Notes under the pieces: model-generated | What the model saw: only the letters and a program-made list of their open reading frames with translations | What the model was told of the DNA's origin: nothing | Databases searched by the model: none | Part shown: in pieces, positions 10,388-21,202 of the stretch | Position numbering within the stretch: the stretch's first letter is position 1 | How the letters are laid out: each line of letters opens with the position of its first letter | Translations under genes and position numbers: made by a program | Source of the DNA: Chara braunii | Taxonomy: Eukaryota; Streptophyta; Charophyceae; Charales; Characeae | Reading direction: 5' to 3' | Assembly (NCBI GenBank): GCA_003427395.1 | Contig: BFEA01000165.1 | Coordinates: 1,836,036 to 1,883,527 of the forward strand | Length of the DNA: 47,492 nucleotides

Positions 10388-11534
10388 TCAGTGTCTGGTC
10401 TGTGCAGATAATGATGCATCCCTTCAAGCAAAGCAGCTCTATCTCTCTCTCTTCCCCTGCCCACCTTCAACGCACTTGGTTGAAACTTCAACCAGGTTCA
10501 TGCCACCCTCATTCCGAACTTCACCGTAGTCGTGACCGAGAACGAACAAGGTCAACGGGAAGCCAATCAACCAATGGAATGAGGATGATTTCCACGAGGT
10601 GGGGGGGGGGCGAGCTGCCGTAGTGGAATGACTGCTACTCTTCAGCGTGCAGAAAAGAAAATGCATCTTCCACTAGGACAAGGGAAGATACACCCTCATA
10701 TTCAAAAATATAGTAGTCGTGCAGCCTCCCTGTCCCGTAGCGCCCATACCGTTCACCAAACTCGGAATCTGGCTCAACCAATCTATTCAGAATGCCTCAA
10801 AACCTACGTTTAGAGTCCTCACTCGCCCAATTTCACCAAGAAATGAGCGAGATACACCATTTTCTCGTTTCACTCTTCTCCTCCCTTCGTATACTCCGCG
10901 CACGCTATTTCTATTCTAACTTCTTACCTACTAATTCTTTGCTTAATCTAAATCCCGATTCGAGCTCGCCCTGTTAAGAAACCTCAGTCTAGCATTTCAC
11001 CTCACTCGATTCCACCGAGGAATGAATGAGTTATGCCCCTTTCCTCCCTTACCTCCTTCTTCTCCCTCGTCGTTTTCACCAAGTTTTCCTTCTTCTTCGT
11101 TGCCTCCTATTTCTTCTCCCCTCTATCAAATAGCGCAGCGGCCCGACAACAATCCACCCAAAAATGAGCTCTCTCTTTGTAGACTGTTGGCCATGCAACT
11201 TTACGTTATACAGTTTGGCTAGGCTGCCCTTCCTAAGTCTGCAATGAACCGGCCTACAATCTACTACCGGGTTCATCCGATAGTAGGGAGTGAATTGAGA
11301 AACGTCCTTCGAGGACTAACCCCAGAAAAGATCCCCAAAATCCACCTTAGTGCAATTTTTACCCTGCTGTTACACTAGCACTTATGTCTAATGGATGTGG
11401 TCGTAGTTACAACCTATTTGATATGTAGTTGGCTGCAATCACAGGTATAAGTATAGATAATAATAATAGTATTAATAATAATAAATCTGGTGTGGGTGAG
11501 CTCTCAGCGTCAAATAGCAGGAGCAGAGAAAGGG

Positions 11535-11617
11535 AAATTCATGCTTGTTGTCCCTGCACAGGGACCATGCTAACCTTCTCTGTATCCTTCCAATTTTTAA
11601 CAGATGTCCCGGAGGAC
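11535..11617 (-). pseudogene. U6 snRNA-like segment (right arm)
   Basis: On the minus strand it starts near GTCCTCCGGGACATC and continues with AAAATTGGAAGGATACAGAG and TTAGCATGGTCCCTG, matching U6 and mirroring 334-415. A 3' part with GGGACAACAAGCATGAATTT is shared with the left arm, so the degenerate 3' end predates the duplication of the arms. Confidence 0.65.
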
Positions 11618-11669
11618 AAGTCACATTCCCCCTCGGGACTTTGCAGACTGACTGGTCTATTGATTTCTT

Positions 11670-11740
11670 AGTACCTGGTTTTGAACTCCGGTCTGCATTT
11701 TCACAGTCAGGGGGGGCGTACCAACTGAGCTAAGCCCAAG
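11670..11740 (-). pseudogene. tRNA-like sequence (right arm)
   Basis: The A box TAGCTCAGTTGG lies on the complement of 11721-11732, and a B-box-like AGTTCAAAACC on the complement of 11677-11687. It mirrors the tRNA-like sequence of the left arm and abuts the tandem array. Confidence 0.5.
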
Positions 11741-11950
11741 GGCTGATCCCACAGGTCTGTTTCCAACAGTCCGCGGGTGTACCAACCGCGCTGGGCCGTG
11801 GTGCTGGTCCCACAGGCCTATTCTCTCAGCAGTTCGAGGGTGTACCAACTGCGCTGGGCCGTGGTGCTGGTCCCACAGGCCTATTCTCTCAGCAGTTGGA
11901 GGGTGTACCAACTGCGCTGGGCCGTGGTGCTGGTTCCACAGGCCTACGTT
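11735..11950 (-). repeat. Tandem ~62-bp repeat (right arm)
   Basis: About four units, each containing CTGCGCTGGGCCGTGGTGCT and CCCACAGGCCTATTCTCTC as read on the plus strand. It is the inverted counterpart of the array at 1-235, and the outermost unit has diverged. Confidence 0.7.
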
Positions 11951-12440
11951 GGCCGGCACCCTACCTCTATTAAGGAAGGTGTCGACGCAGTTGTTATCTA
12001 CCCCCGTCTTGGTGGGCATACTCAACTCACGTCACTCCGCTACGTGCTCAGCAAGCTGAAGCACTTTTTAGTTTTCTTTTTGAAGTTGTTTTCGGTACTT
12101 CTTCGCTGTGCCGGAGCCAGTTTCCGGCCTCGTCAATGGATGGAAAAACAGAGAAAAGTAAGAAAAAAAATAAAAATAAAAATAAATCAACAAAATAAAA
12201 ATAAAAATAAAAATAATAGAGTTGAAGAGGACGATGATCTGTCGACGCCCTCTTGGTCTTGCCAGTCGAACCCAGGTTTGGGCCCATCCGGTACAACCAA
12301 GGGGGATAGTCATTTAAGACCCTCGACCCCTCAGTCTCCGCCTGTCGCGCTTTTTTGCTCCATCGCCGCTTGCTGGCCTCGAACCCCAAACCTGTCGCTC
12401 GAAAGCCCGATACCGTAACCAATAGGGCGAAGCCCAAGAT
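11951..12440. other. Non-coding flank with A-rich tandem and tRNA-like piece
   Basis: No gene is supported. 12161-12220 is a run of AAAAAT/AAATAA units. On the minus strand 12370-12432 has a perfect B box (GGTTCGAGGCC, complement of 12375-12385) downstream of TTGGTTACGGTATCGGGC, which looks like a tRNA-derived SINE head. The A box is weak and no cloverleaf is claimed. Confidence 0.4.
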
Positions 12441-12839
12441 CGAACTAAGTAGGGGCGAACCCGCATATAAATAGTCGCGGGACCGCGATTGGTCCTACCC
12501 GCACAAACCAAGTTTTCGCCTTGGCCTACCGACCATCCTCCTAGCCGACAGGAGACATCGAAATGTTGCCCGCTGCTAAGATCGTATCTATCTAGTCTCC
12601 TAGTTGTCAGGCGCACGACATGTTTTTGTCGAACTCCAGTCTTCCCCCCAATACTAGGTTTGCCAACGCAGAGCCCGGTCGATGGCCGTCCAACATAAAC
12701 TTCCCGCGTATGCGCAAGGTGAAGTTTTATCCTCTTCACGCCGTGTCCCGTCAGAGACCGAACCAGTTACCGATATCAAGCTGGTCTCTACAAAATAAAA
12801 GAAAAAATATAAATAAAAAAAAATGCAGAGAACGTAGGT

Positions 12840-13097
12840 AGGCCCTATGGATTTGGTATCTTACGTCGTCCTGTTATTGCCGACTAACAACCATCTCACA
12901 GCGCAACGGAATAATGCGTGCCCCACTCACTCTCTAATTCGGTCGTATTGGACTTGGACTTTCGCCAAAAGAGAGGTCGCCGAGGAGGGCGCCCTGACAA
13001 AATCTGTCCCATCAGCATGTTATGCTGATCAAGGACGCGTTCAGTGCGACCTTTCTAAAGGACGGCAAATACCCTTGTAAGGGTGTTTGCTACGACA
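12840..13097 (-). repeat. Inverted LTR fragment (5' end of an E1/E2-type LTR)
   Basis: Read on the minus strand from 13097, the sequence begins TGTCGTAGCAAACACCC and forms the same terminal palindrome (arms GCAAATACCCTT/AAGGGTGTTTGC, 13065-13090) as the E1 and E2 LTR starts. The two centre bases are reversed relative to E1/E2, as expected for the opposite strand. Further in, GAGAGTGAGTGGGGCACGC resembles GAGTGTGTGGGCGTGC of the E1 LTR, and a T-rich run lies at a similar distance. The left limit is uncertain. It abuts the E1 5' LTR remnant. Confidence 0.45.
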
Positions 13098-13436
13098 GCG
13101 CGTACCCCTTATGCTACAGCGAACGAGAAACGTCCTCAACCGGTCCACCCCTGCGATTGCAACTGATCAGCTTTCGTACTGTGGACTAGTAGCTCGGCGG
13201 GGATACGCCCACCGAAGGGAGATGACAACTCCCGTAAGGTGGAGGTAAGTCGTGCCTCACGTAGGCNNTATCCTGTCGTAGGGGTTCGCGAGAGGTATGG
13301 CTGGCACACTCGGCCGGAGCGGCTTGCGGAAGCTCCATGTATATTCACGACGAAGGATTGAAACCCAACCCTTGTGTGACGAGGCCGGGAGGGTCCCGCG
13401 CTGCCTCGGTGCGGTGCCGGCCCGATGCGCTCGACA
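13098..13436 (+). repeat. E1 5' LTR remnant (last 339 bp)
   Basis: It starts GCGCGTACCCC and ends CGACA directly before GG and the PBS. The same 339-bp length separates these landmarks in the 3' LTR (25884-26222). Two Ns interrupt it at 13267-13268. The rest of the LTR is missing. Confidence 0.75.
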
Positions 13437-13438
13437 GG

Positions 13439-13456
13439 TGGCGCAGTTGCCAGGGA
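13439..13456 (+). promoter_or_regulatory. E1 primer-binding site (tRNA-Asp type)
   Basis: TGGCGCAGTTGCCAGGGA lies two bases after the LTR end CGACA. It differs at two positions from the E2 site, which is complementary to the 3' end of plant tRNA-Asp(GTC). It would prime minus-strand cDNA synthesis. Confidence 0.75.
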
Positions 13457-15675
13457 TAACGGTTGTCTGTCGTTGTCCCTGGTGGAACGACATCCGGGTA
13501 TGGGATTGTGAGAAATAGACAAAAATGGAAAGTTTTCTTTGGGCTTTATGGTTAATCGTTTGATAATATTGGATAGAGGCCAATTAAGGGTTGATTGTGC
13601 GAGTTGGCTTTGTCTTGACGCCGTAAGGATGGCTTGAGAATGATAAGCGTTTTGACTATGCACCCATGTACCCTAACTAGTATGATGGTAGTCGGAATTG
13701 GTACCCTTTCTGATCCTGGCAGTTGGCGGGTTTGGACGATGCTTTAGGTGTCTAATATGGCTGAGGTGAGATGAGGAGGTACAAGCACGGCTAATCGCGG
13801 AGTAGACCCTATAAGGTACCTATTATGGCTAAAAGAGTTACCTCAGTGGTTATAAAAGGCTATAGGGCATGTTGGGCTTAGGGTGAGGCCAAGGACGAGT
13901 AAGGGAGCCTATTATGCTAGAAGTCATCGAAGGGTTTCGCGAGAAGCTGGGTAAGGAGGCCAAAAGCTTTATGAATTTGGGTATGGGATCCCTGAGTCTG
14001 GGTTCTAAGCGGTTGTTTGGGTTATGTTGCCATGAAAGTGTGAGGTCTGCCACGCGCGATGTGTTCGAGTTGGGCATATATAGCGGTGGATAGGAGTAGT
14101 GAGCACCATGTTATGACCTCAATAGAAAGGACTACGGGAAGTAGTATATCTATATGACATCTTTTCGGGAAAAGGGTTATCTGATCCTAGAGGTAGTCGG
14201 AGTAACAGTGAAGGGGCTAACACTTAGACCACTTGTCGCTTCTGATGAGGCAGTGAGTTGTAATTGATGTCAGACCTTCGCTTGAACCTTTCCAAGTTTG
14301 GACCATCTACTTGAATCTATGGGGTTGGAGCTAAGGATTTGAGACTCTTCTCTTCTGAGGGCATTTCTCACGAGTTACATGTTGATCTCATCCATGTATG
14401 CCAGATTTTATCTGAGTAAGCTTGCCTTATGTCTAATTATGTGAGGTTATGTGCTTGATGATTATATTTATTTGGTAATCATCCTTGTCAGGAATATTTA
14501 TAGGGGCCATGTGTCTGAAGTATGTGCTTGAACTATTCGGTCTGTAATGATTTATACGGGTGTCTCAAGTCCAATTATCGGTTTATGACTGTCTATTAAG
14601 GTTGTGTGTTTGAATTGCTCCTCAGAGAGGGGGTAGAGACATTATGCAGAACCCACGTCTGATGCGGATTCAGAGGTGAATGGAGTGACCGCCGCTTGAG
14701 ATAAGTACTTCTCAGGAAGTGGTCAATGTGTAAGGTCGTCCCTAAGGAAGGTTGCAATCCTATGTTATTGTTCCTCTAAGAAATGGCTTGAAGAAGTTTT
14801 AATCTTGTCCTGTAGGTAATAGTGAGACCCACGCCGGAACTATGTTCCTGGTCCATAGTGGGGTGTTGTTTTCGTATCCTTTGGTGATAAAATGACTATA
14901 CTACTAATGAATAGGAGGAAAGTATTTGAGTCTTGTTAGACTTTGGCCTATAAGGGAAGCAACTACTACTGGCCACAGAAAAGTAGGGGGTGAATCCCCA
15001 ACTATTTTTGTATCAAGTGGGTTCACCAGCACAGAACGGGGTGACACCAGCCGAAGCATGTATGGTGAGGTTGTTTATTTTATTAGCAAGGGTCTGCAAG
15101 GTACAAGTGCTGGAATCGGAGGGAGCATCAGTGAGGCTTAATCCTTGAGTGAGACTCGAAAATTTACGATGCTATTTACTATAATGAGGGATATGATTGT
15201 CAACAGTTAGTACTCTCAGACAACAAGAATTATGTTTGAGAGTACTAACTGTTGACAATCATATCCCTCATTATAGTGTGCCTATCATATGTTATGCCTA
15301 TTGATATATGTCTGTCGTTATGAGATATTTGTATATACTTTGAGTAACTGACTAGCTTGTGTATGATGTGTTTAACTATTATAAGTATTATTTTCGTTAG
15401 TTACTATGGTAATATATTATTTTTTTTGAAGTATTATAATTAGGGATTTTGATATCTATGAATGCAATATTATCATGATATATTGTCATTATTATTTTTT
15501 CTAAGTTGGGTGGTCGTAAACACTGCAAATGATGCATTTTAGGGGTAGCTGGTTTGAAATTGAGGCTTCAGGGGTAGGGATTGTAGAACGAGACTATCAG
15601 TATGATAACGAAAGGCGTATGCTGAACGTTTTTCTGTGATGGGCAGAACCCAGACCGGAGCAAAGGCAACTCAGG
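13457..15675 (+). other. E1 internal leader, non-coding
   Basis: No gene is supported. Segments near 13457-13510 and 14640-14870 match E2 (35971-36020 and 36920-37160), including GAGACCCACGCC and GGTGTTGTT, so the two elements share an ancestral leader. The spacing from PBS to ORF is about 2.2 kb in E1 and 2.1 kb in E2. Confidence 0.55.
15179..15276 (+). repeat. Perfect 40-bp inverted repeat (hairpin)
   Basis: Left arm 15179-15218 and right arm 15237-15276 are exact reverse complements over 40 bases. An 18-base loop (GACAACAAGAATTATGTT) separates them. The left arm continues sequence shared with E2 (GATGCTATTTACT and so on), but E2 lacks the hairpin at the matching place near 37480. Confidence 0.95.
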
Positions 15676-16350
15676 ATGCCTTACGCTAGAGAAGATCCCA
15701 GTGTGACCCTGCTAGTTAAGAAGGAAGATGGGCTTGAGATTTCCTTGCGGAGGCGAATCAAAGAAGGAGAGTATATCTCTTCCTGGTGGGGTGCATCAAT
15801 AGGCAAGGATATTTTCGCCTGGATCGAGTCTGGTTTTGATGATGATCAGGACTGTGCGATTGTGAGGGTGACCCTTTATGCATGTTCGTCGTTTTGGGTC
15901 CTACATGGGATTGAGTTGGCGCTTGGGCATGAGAGTCTGCTGGCGAGGCCTCTGAGGGTAGTTGAGGGAGTTGCAGCAAAGTGGGCGAGTAATAGGGTCC
16001 AAGAAGGAGAAGAGCAGGTGGAGACCCGTATAGAGGTCAGGCCCGCCGGGGAGTTTGCGCTTCCTTCAGCTCCATTACGAGTTGTCTTGCCTGAATTCCT
16101 GATGAAATAGTATTTTGGGGGACAGGCAAGGGTCGAGGCTGCAGCAGAGGCCGCAGTAAGGATGCGGGAATGGGGATATGCAAGGTACGCATGCGACTTG
16201 GTGTATGGTCTGTATTTGGACCAAAGATTTTTGCCCCATGGCCAAGGACTAAGGGACTTGGCCAAAGTTGTTGATGCTTATGCGAACTCCCACGATCCAG
16301 ATGAGAGAGTTGTAGGTTGGAATGAGGTTCGAGCAATAGCAGGCAAATAG
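15676..16350 (+). pseudogene. E1 ORF of unknown function, one in-frame stop
   Basis: An ATG-initiated frame of 144 codons ends in TAG at 16108-16110 and continues in the same frame for another 80 codons to a TAG at 16350. The sequence has ordinary protein composition, with segments such as ISSWWGASIGKDIFAWI and, after the stop, YARYACDLVYGLYLDQRF. It is not similar by eye to the gag in the same place in E2, and it has no CCHC knuckle, protease or polymerase motif. It may be a divergent structural protein or a captured host fragment. The internal stop could be a mutation or a readthrough site; a mutation is simpler. Confidence 0.5.
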
Positions 16351-16969
16351 AAGGATACCCTTGTACTTTGCCAAGACTTGTGTACATGCTTGGGCATAAA
16401 AGTTAGAGTGACAAGTTAATCGGTTGTGTAATCTTAATGCTGTATTTGGGTCAGCAGGGGAACTTGACGATATACGAAGAAGGTTTCGTAATAATGGTCC
16501 GGTAAGACAACCCGAGTTGCAGACGGGGAGGACCCCAATAAAATGACCGTATATGCAAGGTGCGTTAGGACTGTCTCGAAAACCGCGGCACTAGAATGTT
16601 TCCAATGGATGGAGCGAGGAGTGGTTTTAAGGACATTATCCTATCGTTGAGAGGAGAAAGGATGGGACCTACTTCGTGTCTAGGTTCAGATGGTTGTACA
16701 TATGTGATAGGTGTGAGAGACTTAGGAGGAGACCTCGACGTGTGCGAGGTAGACTCTCTAACCTAAAAATGTAGATGTAAGTCTTGTGTATGAGTGATTT
16801 GGTGTGTTGCTTGGTTACTTAGATATGTCTTGAATTACTTAGATCCCTCCGATTTGAGGGATGTGATTGCGCCCTGATTAAGACTGTTTCAGTTTTTGTT
16901 CTGGTAAGGGAGACCTTGATTCTTGTGTGATACCGATGCGAGTTTGAGTTGAGATTGTTCAACTTTATG

Positions 16970-17115
16970 TGTGGGACTATATATTTGAGTTGAGATTTTT
17001 TCCGAGACTATTATTTTTATATGACATTCCGGACTGTATATTTGAGTTGGGATATTACACTCCGGACTGTATATTTGAGTTGAGATTTTTTCCGAGACTA
17101 TTATTTTTATATGAC
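16970..17115 (+). repeat. Short tandem direct repeat
   Basis: A unit starting GGACTGTATATTTGAGTTG and running through TTTTTTCCGAGACTATTATT occurs twice in near-identical form, at about 16971-17024 and 17062-17115. A shorter diverged unit lies between them. Confidence 0.7.
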
Positions 17116-17439
17116 GATCACTATCACTCTCACATGTGTGGTTTTATCTTGATGTACGATGGTTTTGTGTGAGAGATGTATGAGAAACATCTCATGTATT
17201 GTGTGTTCTGTAAATGTGAATAGATGTGAACTGTCTACTCGTGCTGTCTGCCCACAGGCGGGTGAAAGGGTCGTGTATAAGGAGAGGGAGTGCAGTCTGT
17301 TTTTGTGAAAGTGTGAGAATCCTAAGGGATTTATGGGTCTTTTGAGACTCGAGCGCTTACCATGCCAAATGTTTATTGACTGAGTTGTGGCAAGGAACTA
17401 TAAATTGGTCTTTCAGTTTGAGTTGTTTTATGGTTGAGA

Positions 17440-17596
17440 CACCTTCAAGTGGGAAGGTGGTCCTGTGCTTATTGGAAGACTCATCTTCAAAGAGGGAAGA
17501 TGTTTTAATAAAAGGTCGCATGAGAGTTCATCCTAAAACAGAGAAGGGATGACTGAGAGACCTATTATGAGAGACACCTTTAATAAGTTAAAGGTG
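17440..17596 (+). repeat. Series of four hairpins at ~45-bp spacing
   Basis: Stems are CACCTTC/GAAGGTG (17440-17459), CATCTTC/GAAGATG (17482-17502), TCATCC/GGATGA (17528-17552) and CACCTTT/AAAGGTG (17575-17596). Each stem differs from the next, yet both arms change together. Confidence 0.75.
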
Positions 17597-18758
17597 GGTA
17601 AAAAATTTAATGGCATGGAAAGCAGGGGTTGAGTTGATAAAGTCTGACGAGAAGGACCAGAAAAACGGTTTGGATTATTGTTGGAACTGAGCGTGTCGCA
17701 AATCAGTGCATTTGGTAAACGTCATTAGGATGTGTGGTTTGTTGTCTCTGATCAAGTCAGGGGCCATGACTCTGTGAGTCTGGCGGTGATTTCTATTTGT
17801 GAGAAGGGAGTCGTGCTCCCTATGTTGTCCCATAGGGAGCTGGTAAACGCCCCTATGTGAGACAAACCCCTGTGTAGTCTCGCAGTGGGTCTGTGGTTTG
17901 TTGTGACACACCGTCCGGGCACTTGTGCTAATCCTGGGGCATTTGAAGGAAAACCAAGGTAAACGGTAAAGGTTAGCACCTCTAGGGCGCAACCCCTAGT
18001 GGATGGCTGCTTGCCAGCACAACCTGGCAGTGGACCCTCGTCTACCAAAGGGGTAAGAGTTTAAGGGGTTGTGCACGCCTCAGGGAATTTTACTCCGATG
18101 GGATGGCAGGGGATATGAGTCAAGTCTTTTGATAGTCCTGATTGAATGCTTCTCAGGAGAGAACCTATCGTTGCGTAACCAACGAAGGATACTGTCGCTA
18201 AGGTAACAATGCGATAGGCCGTAGATCTGACTCGATCAACCAGATTATGGTGGGCTAGGATGGGAACCGAGCATTTCTGTACTAGATTGCAGAAAGAGCC
18301 GAGATGCGATTTAAATTCATATATGCATGTGTGTTTGATTGTGAGAAGTTTCTGCAAAGAAGGCGAAAGTGTTTTTTGAGATCTCATTTAAGGTCCGCGT
18401 CCCTAGATATGACTCTGCTTACGAGAGAGAGTCTAGTCGTGACACTCAACGAGAAGCCGACGTTTCTCTAGGACAAAGAGGAGAGGACGGTTTGAGAGGG
18501 CCGTTGGAACTTATGATGTAGTATCGATGCGTAATACACCGGCGTCCTAGTGTTAGGACAGTGGAGACCCAGGTTGAAACCTTGGCGACATACAGTTGAG
18601 TGGGCACAGATTGTTGGAGGCCTCGAACCTGAGTCTGTCGGCTAATTGGATTGGTTCCTTTCTCGTCAGCATTTGGAGTGTTGATGGATTTGTAGCTTTC
18701 TGATTTGGCGAAGCGACGGGGACGTCGCTTAATATGGTCCGGTAAGCTGTCAAGGCGA

Positions 18759-18776
18759 ATACCCTTACAAGGGTAT
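18759..18776 (+). repeat. LTR terminal palindrome (E1)
   Basis: ATACCCTT and AAGGGTAT flank a central AC, about 11 bp from the LTR start. The E2 copy is longer. Confidence 0.8.
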
Positions 18777-20433
18777 CCACCCTGGTTTTTGCAAGCGGCA
18801 GAAACTAAGTTGGTTTAAAAAGTTTAAGTATTCCGTGTGAGGCGCGGTTGCGCCTGTGGCTTATACTGTTTGGGTGGTTGACTAGAATAAAGAGTGTGTG
18901 GGCGTGCGGATTTGAGGCGCGCATGATCCTCTTAATTATTGATGATTGAATAGCAGGCGTGGTCGCCGGCCGGATTTTTTTTGTTTTCTGATTAAGTTAG
19001 GATTAAAAGGATTTTGTCTCATGATCGGTGTGTTTGCCTATGACTTGTGCGCACGTACGGAGGACGGCATCGACAACAATGCGATTTGGAAATATCTCGA
19101 TAGATCCACACTTCGCGCAGTATCCGCCTATATAGGTGTCCGCTAGTACTAGGCTCAGCCTTGGACCTAGCGCTATTGTTTACAACATCGGACTTCCGTT
19201 AGAGAGATTCAGGGATCAAGATTAAGCGGCGACAGCGCGGGATATCAGAGTGGCGTGAAGGGACCGAGGGGTTGAGGGTCCGACGGGGCTATCCCCCTTG
19301 GTTTTGTCGTTGGCGGCGTCGGAACGGTACTAACGGCTCCCTTTTCCTCGGCCATCGTCCTCTGACGGTTGAGAGTTTCTAAATATTCCCATTCTTATTT
19401 TGCTCCGACGTTCCTTAATTCGGACGAGGCACCGGACTTAAAAGTCGTCACGGCAGTCGAGGACCTAGAGCACGTGCCCCCTACGTTTGACTCGTGGGTT
19501 CCTGTGTGTTCGGGATGCTAGCGAAATTTATCCATTCCGCCGTTTTGTACATGCAAGCCCGAGGGTCCGGCATACATGCGAGCCGGCGGGTGATTAGTCC
19601 ACGGGCCGAAAGGGTCTTGAGTGGCGGGGGTTGCCGCAGGCGCATCGTCCGCCGACCATGATCTGATATGAGAGATTTGATTGTTCGCATGCCCGCCGGG
19701 ATTCCAAAGAGGGACGTCCAATACGCGGGAGGAGCGGTACGGGGCACTGTGGGGAGGCCGCTACAATGGCTGCGCACCTGTGAAACTTTCCTCCACGACG
19801 GTCTTCAAAGTTCTCATTTGAATATTTGCTGCCACCACCAGGACCCACGCCGGGCCCGGCACATCGAGGGCCACGCTTAGACAAGCAGCAGGCCCGCACC
19901 CTTGGTTCTGTGGCCGCTGTTGGTGTGTGGGCTGCCCGTTGGGGACCCGAAAAGAGGCAAGCGACACAGGGCAAGAACAGCCCGGGACGCTGTAGTGGGG
20001 CCACACAGTGCGGGGTAGGGCCGGCATGTCGTGGCCACAGTGTCGCTGCTACGTGCAGACCGCCCGACGGGCTGGAGTATAGGGGCGGAGCTTTCCCTCA
20101 GGTTAGCGGGAGTAGCGAAGGGGGGGGGCGTCGGCATATCTCTCGACGGTGGGCGGAGCAAATGGCGAGAGCTGAACTAGACCAACAAGGCAGTGAGTGG
20201 GCAACAGGGAATCCGAGCGGCGGGGGCAACAGGCGCAGCACAGGTACTGTGTGAATGGCGGGTTGGGCAGGGCTGCGTTAGGCAGCAGCCACCGGAGCCG
20301 GCAGCGGGTGCAGTGAAGAGGAAATGCACCCGGACGCGAGTTTGGGCCGGGTCCATTCGCAAAAGAGAAAGAGGGGTGCGATGAGGATGGTGGAGAAGAG
20401 AAAGCAGCTATGGCGGGGGAGAAGGTTATGAAG

Positions 20434-20990
20434 CCCGCCCTTCCTTGGTGGAATTAGGCGGGAGAAGATGATAGATAGGGGTTTTAGACCCGGGCGAGTG
20501 CGGTTGTTAAGTTAGTTTTGGCAATCGATTAGTAGAAGAGAAGGTTAGGAGAAAGGGGGTGCGCGGAGAGATGTCGGGAGTGAGTGAGCAGGGCGGAGTA
20601 GAAAGTGAATAACTCGCCTGATTCTCAGCGAAAACGGGCGATTCAAGACTTGATTCTGGGGTTTTTGGACCCCACGAATCGACCTATGAAGTTAAAAGTG
20701 AGTAAGAGTTAGTAAAAAGAGAGATTATTAAGAAGTAGGTTGCGCGGAGTCATGGTTATGGCAGCGGTGGTAAGGGTGGAAAGAGCGAAGAGCCCTCGAT
20801 TCCTTATGGATTTCGGCAAACTAAAAGTCGAATCCGAGGTTTTGGGCTAGGGCGAATAGGATGATGACGCCGGTTTCAGTGCTAGGTTAGTACATTAGAA
20901 GTTAGGAGAGAGTGAGGCAGAGGGGGAGTAGTTAGCTTTTTGTCAATTTTGAAAAAAAGGGGGGGATGAATCTGACCGCTTTTGCGGACA
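20434..20990 (+). repeat. ~177-bp hairpin modules (E1 LTR)
   Basis: Stem-loops at about 20434 (CCCGCCC/GGCGGGA), 20610 (CGCC/GGGCG), 20789 and 20977 (CCGC-tttt-GCGG) are 176-188 bp apart. The intervals carry recurring GTTAGTA and GCGCGGAG motifs. The same organisation is found in E2 and in the inverted arms. A related perfect hairpin (CTTCCGC/GCGGAAG) lies further on at 21343-21362. Confidence 0.55.
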
Positions 20991-21197
20991 AATTCTTTCA
21001 AGTTTGTATATCCCGTACAAATAAGTAGAGGGAGGACAGCCGCGCGGATAGGGAGTTACCTGTTCTCTGGCGCGTTGCTCGTTATGTCGATGGGAGTAGC
21101 CCCGCCATCGCCCACATGCACGATCGAGGTAGCGACGTGGTTTGAACCGAGGTGGTAGTTGTGTCATGCCATCCTAGTCGCATGTATCAGAGGTATG

Positions 21198-21202
<5 letters not shown>

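Larger units (their letters stand above)
1..11950. mobile_element. Composite element: two gypsy pol units between inverted arms
   Basis: Bases 1-1625 reappear inverted at about 10334-11950, with the same order of sub-features: tRNA-like tandem units, U6-like segment, purine-rich stretch and hairpins. Both enclosed coding units read on the minus strand. The arms are inverted rather than direct, so they are not ordinary LTRs of the enclosed elements. The left arm reaches the window edge, so the outer boundary and target duplication cannot be seen. It could be a TIR transposon that received gypsy insertions, or two oppositely oriented copies of another repeat. No tyrosine recombinase, protein-primed polymerase or DDE transposase other than the gypsy integrase was seen. 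Confidence 0.55.
10334..11950 (-). repeat. Right inverted arm
   Basis: This is the inverted copy of 1-1625 and contains the same modules in mirror order: the purine-rich run (here pyrimidine-rich, 11050-11110), hairpins near 10830 and 11010, the U6-like segment and the tRNA-like array. Similarity to the left arm ends near 10334, inside the first codons of the gag/linker ORF of gypsy unit 1. The outer end lies near 11950, where the fourth ~62-bp unit breaks off. Confidence 0.75.
16351..18747 (+). other. E1 internal 3' region: non-coding, hairpin-rich
   Basis: No gene is supported. Hairpins include 16732-16750 (ACCTCG/CGAGGT), 16843-16862 (ATCCCTC/GAGGGAT), a four-hairpin series at 17440-17596, and 17815-17840 (GCTCCCTATG/CATAGGGAGC). 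Further ones lie around 17990-18060 and 18200. The region ends with GACGGGGACGTC and GGTCCGGTAAGC immediately before the 3' LTR; this matches the E2 sequence before its 3' LTR, and the polypurine tract is weaker than in E2. Confidence 0.55.

Noticed and set aside
1-11950. Polinton/Maverick or DIRS element
   Set aside because: There are long inverted repeats, but no protein-primed polymerase, packaging ATPase, capsid protein or tyrosine recombinase; the coding content is plain Ty3/gypsy.
18180-18230. rRNA fragment (GCTAAGGTAACAATGCG)
   Set aside because: Resembles rRNA wording by eye, but flanking sequence does not extend the similarity; more likely part of the hairpin-rich E1 3' region.
18536-18600. 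tRNA gene (GGTTGAAACC near a hairpin)
   Set aside because: No A box and no acceptor or anticodon pairing; the B-box-like string alone is not enough.
19481-20254. Several long ORFs on both strands
   Set aside because: GC-rich LTR sequence is open in many frames; no protein-like pattern and not conserved in the E2 LTRs.
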